Source of the DNA: Parietichytrium sp. I65-24A | Taxonomy: Eukaryota > Sar > Bigyra > Thraustochytrida > Thraustochytriidae | Assembly (NCBI GenBank): GCA_012862575.1 | Contig: BLSF01000023.1 | Coordinates: forward strand, 434,001-498,000 | Length of the DNA stretch: 64,000 bases | Reading direction: 5' to 3' | Shown here: in pieces, positions 61,391-64,000 of the stretch | Layout: every line of letters starts with the position of its first letter | How positions within the stretch are numbered: the stretch's first letter is position 1 | Program-made: the position numbers and the translations under genes | Notes under the pieces: generated by a model | Databases searched by the model: none | What the model was told of the DNA's origin: nothing | The model's input: only the letters and a program-made list of their open reading frames with translations

Positions 61391-63507
61391 CTAATCACTA
61401 ATGACACCAGGGCGCTTCATGGCGGCGACACCGGGTGCTCCCGAAGTGTCACGAAACTCGTGAGACTTGGTGGAAGCCCGCGACTCCGAGCCTTTGTACT
61501 CCTGTGGGCGGTCCAGAGGCGACGACTGGACTCCATAGTGCGAGGCAAATCGCCCGCACGCGGCAAGAATCAAAGCGTGGAAAGGCGGCGATGGGCGCTC
61601 TGGGCGGGATTTGAGTTCTGGGTGAAACTGTACGCCAAAGTAGAATGGATGGACCTTGCGTGGCAGCTCCACCATCTCCATACGCTCCTTGGTCTCGTCC
61701 TTGCCGGTGAACCGGATTCCAGCCTTCTCGAGTTCCGGGACTTTGGCAGGGTTAACCTCGTATCTGTGTCGGTGACGCTCGAGCACACTCTCTGCATCGT
61801 TGTAAACAGTCGCAGCAATACTCTTGTCTTGCTCGTCAGAGTCAGGCAGCGAATGAAGTATCGTACTTCTCGCACCGAGCCTCATGGTGCCTCCCATCAT
61901 TCCAGGGTGGTGTTCAAGCATCTTGATGACCACAGCGTTTTCGGTGTTCGAAACCATTTCCTCGCTGTGAGCGTCAGCCTGTCCAAGAACATTTCGAGAG
62001 TACTCTATGATCATGACCTGAAGTCCCAAACAGACGCCCAAGATTGGGACGACATTTTCTCTAGCATACTTTGCCGCGGCGATCTTGCCTTCGATTCCGC
62101 GGTCGCCGAATCCACCAGGAATCAAGATCGCGTCAGCTTCCTTCAAATCCTTCCATGCCTTTTCGTACTTTTCTGGGTCCATTGCCTTTACATCTTCCTC
62201 CAAATCGCTGGACTCGATCCAAGAAGTAATGAGGTTCTTGCGCTCCGCGATGGAGGAGTGCTTGAGTGCCTTGAGGACTGAGAGGTAGGCGTCGTGAAGT
62301 CCCGTGTACTTTCCGACAATAGCAATGACCACATCCTCGGTGCTCTCGTCCACCGTAGCTGCGAGCTCCCGCCACCCTTCAAGCTCGAGAGGCAGCTGCA
62401 TACTATCCAGGCCGAGGTGAGCCTTGATGACCTTGTGCAGTCCCTGCTCCTCAAGAATGAGGGGAACGTGGTAAATGTTGGACACATCGTGGACGCTGAT
62501 CACACAGCTTGGGGACACGTGGCAGAAAGCACTAATCTTCTTCCTCGTGCCCTCCTCCATGACATGGGAGGATCTGCATACGATAATATTTGGGCGGAGT
62601 CCGAGGCTCATGAGTTCCTTGACACCATGCTAATTGTTCGATGGAAAAGCAGACATAGATGTTAGACGGGAGAAAAACGAAAGCAAAAAATGCGGCAGCA
62701 ACCATGCATAAAACTTACCTGAGTGGGTTTTGTCTTTTGCTCTCCAACGGATCCCAGGACTGGGATAAGAGAGACGTGGACCAAGCAGCATCTGTCCAGA
62801 CCAACGCGAAACTGAAACTGGCGAATTGCTTCTAGAAACACCATGCTCTGTGACGATTTGGGAAAAAGGAAACCACACAAAATTCGTCAATGGACTGTTC
62901 GGAGTACCAAACCAAACCAAATTAAACCAAAAAGGGGGAGGAACCCAGCACACAAGACGCAGCAGTGACTTACCTCAATGTCTCCGACGGTTCCTCCAAC
63001 CTCTACCAAGCACACATCTGGCTGCTTGTTGGAGCCGTCCACCGGGATCTGCGCAACCCGCGCGATCCAATTCTGAATCTCGTCCGTAACGTGTGGAACA
63101 ACCTGAACAGTCTTGCCCAGGTAGTCTCCCTTGCGCTCTTTCTCAATCACGGACGAGTACACCTTCCCGGTGGTGATGTTGTGGTCCTTGGTGAGCTCAA
63201 TGTCCAAGAATCGTTCGTAGTTCCCGAGGTCCAAATCCGTCTCTCCACCGTCATTGAGCACGAAGGTCTCTCCATGTTCGAACGGGCTCATCGTCCCGGC
63301 GTCCGTGTTCAAGTACGGGTCGATCTTAATGCTGGTAACCCGGAGACCGCCGGCCTTCAGCAGTCTTCCGATGGACGAGATCGTGATCCCTTTCCCCAGC
63401 CCGCTCACCACTCCGCCGGTCACGAAGATGAACTTGACATCCTTGCCCATGTGGATCGGAGAGCTCACACGAAAGTGCTCCAGCTCCTGCGCAGACATTT
63501 CAGACAT
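61391..63507 (-). CDS. CTP synthase (glutamine-hydrolysing)
   Basis: Three exons, 63507-62974, 62847-62719 and 62629-61391, with introns of 126 and 89 bp, give 633 aa. The junctions [18 protein letters not shown] and KTKPTQ/HGVKEL restore an unbroken CTP synthase. The synthetase domain has [16 protein letters not shown] (P-loop-like), [15 protein letters not shown] and [12 protein letters not shown]. The glutaminase domain has PGGFGDRG, the nucleophile C421 in LGVCLGLQ, and H557/E559 in [10 protein letters not shown]. It makes CTP from UTP, ATP and glutamine, the last step of pyrimidine nucleotide synthesis, as a cytosolic tetramer or filament. About 25 residues precede the usual start; a second ATG at 63498 and a third at 63450 (MGKDVKFIF) are alternatives. 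A C-terminal Ser/Arg-rich tail extends past the family end. Confidence 0.95.
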
Positions 63508-64000
63508 TCTCTCTCCTCTCTCCTCTGTTCTCTCTCCTCTGTTCTCTATTCTCGATTCTCTCGCGAGCGCTCTGCTTTCACCGCTCTCTCCCTCCCTCTC
63601 ACTCTGTCTGCCTGTCTTTGTCTTGTCTTTGTCAATGTCTTTGTTTTGTCTTTGTCTCTCGTTCACTAACTCACTCACTCACTCTTATGTTGTTGTTTTT
63701 GTTGTTTTTATTGTTTTTGTGAGTGAGTTCTCGCGGTTCTTTGGAGTAGCAATGGAAATGGTTGGAAAGGGACGAGAGGGACGAGGGTTCACAGAGTTCA
63801 CAGTCAAGTTTTCTCTCTCTCTCTCTCTCTCTCTCTTTCCTTCATTCACTTGTTCTTGATCAATCTCAATGAAATCTGAAAACTCAATGAATTCTGAACT
63901 GATTTCATTGACTGATCTGATTTGATCCCGTCTCACAGTCACAGTAAGTTGTCTCACGGTCCACGTTCCTAATTTGGTAGAAGTGCGGTTAGGCCTTCGC
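63508..64000. other. Upstream region of CTP synthase, right edge of window
   Basis: It is dominated by polypyrimidine sequence: repeated TCTCTCCTCTGTTC near 63509-63545, CTTTGTC units near 63610-63660 and a long TC microsatellite at 63809-63835. The open frame running into CTP synthase from 63678 has no ATG. Nothing else is recognised. Confidence 0.55.
63809..63835. repeat. TC dinucleotide microsatellite
   Basis: About thirteen TC/CT units in a row, in the presumed promoter or 5' UTR side of the CTP synthase gene. Confidence 0.9.

Noticed and set aside
63508-63678. 57-residue extension upstream of CTP synthase
   Set aside because: It starts with GTG, is repeat-derived (polypyrimidine complement) and is outside the known enzyme family.
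1-64000. Search for retroelements, virus-like elements and DNA transposons
   Set aside because: No reverse transcriptase, integrase, capsid, transposase or long terminal repeat pattern was recognised in any frame.

Overview
The window is nuclear DNA from a compact, intron-poor eukaryotic genome, most likely a unicellular alga. Evidence for a eukaryote is a split-gene structure with GT-AG introns of about 80 to 200 bp, a eukaryote-type tRNA-Thr(CGT) with a pol III oligo-T stop, and proteins limited to eukaryotes (GRIP golgin, F-box/SPRY protein, DH-PH Rho GEF, SPX-MFS transporter, OTU deubiquitinase, Sen1/UPF1-type helicase). A red alga of the Porphyridium type is my best guess from compactness, few introns clustered at 5' ends, and bacterial-looking metabolic fusions. 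That is inference, not something the sequence proves.

Layout, left to right: a class II aldolase/short-chain dehydrogenase fusion (829-3243, +); an unknown 922-aa protein (3762-6530, -); a PHYHD1-like dioxygenase (7933-8877, +); a two-domain fluoride exporter (9190-10245, -); tRNA-Thr (10643-10715, +); an ARM/EF-hand protein (11125-13869, +); a GT90 glycosyltransferase (14107-15810, -); cystathionine beta-synthase (16144-17673, -); an OTU protease (18823-19725, +); a lactonase-fold beta-propeller (19941-21239, -); a membrane-anchored DUF2252 protein (22164-24047, +); an SF1 helicase (24251-27493, -); a secreted Cys-rich modular protein (28401-30704, -); a 3.4-kb gene-poor stretch; a GRIP golgin (34103-35752, +); a tandem degenerate PhoD-like protein (35867-39898, -); an AGC-type kinase (40516-41733, +); an AIG1/FAR-17a-like membrane protein (41890-42969, -); a DH-PH-DH-PH-zinc finger GEF (43600-46881, -); a TPR protein (47613-48713, +); a 1893-aa F-box/LRR/ARM/SPRY protein (49751-55595, +); a phosphatase-like/asparaginase-like fusion (55826-57141, -); an SPX-MFS phosphate transporter (58391-61020, +); and CTP synthase (61391-63507, -).

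Most neighbours are convergent with short gaps (114 to about 520 bp), while upstream and divergent gaps are longer and carry tandem repeats plus a recurring palindromic motif around GTACTCAGTACCGG. There is no operon-like grouping. Functional themes are central metabolism (sulfur amino acids, pyrimidines, deoxysugars), ion homeostasis (fluoride, phosphate), secretory-pathway glycosylation and tethering, and signalling. I see no retroelement, virus-like element, DNA transposon or CRISPR array. The most unusual items are the tandem metal-site-degenerate PhoD protein, the C-x5-R phosphatase-like/asparaginase-like fusion beside a minisatellite that is open on both strands, the F-box/LRR/ARM/SPRY protein, the four-module Cys-rich secreted protein, and the repeated intergenic palindrome.
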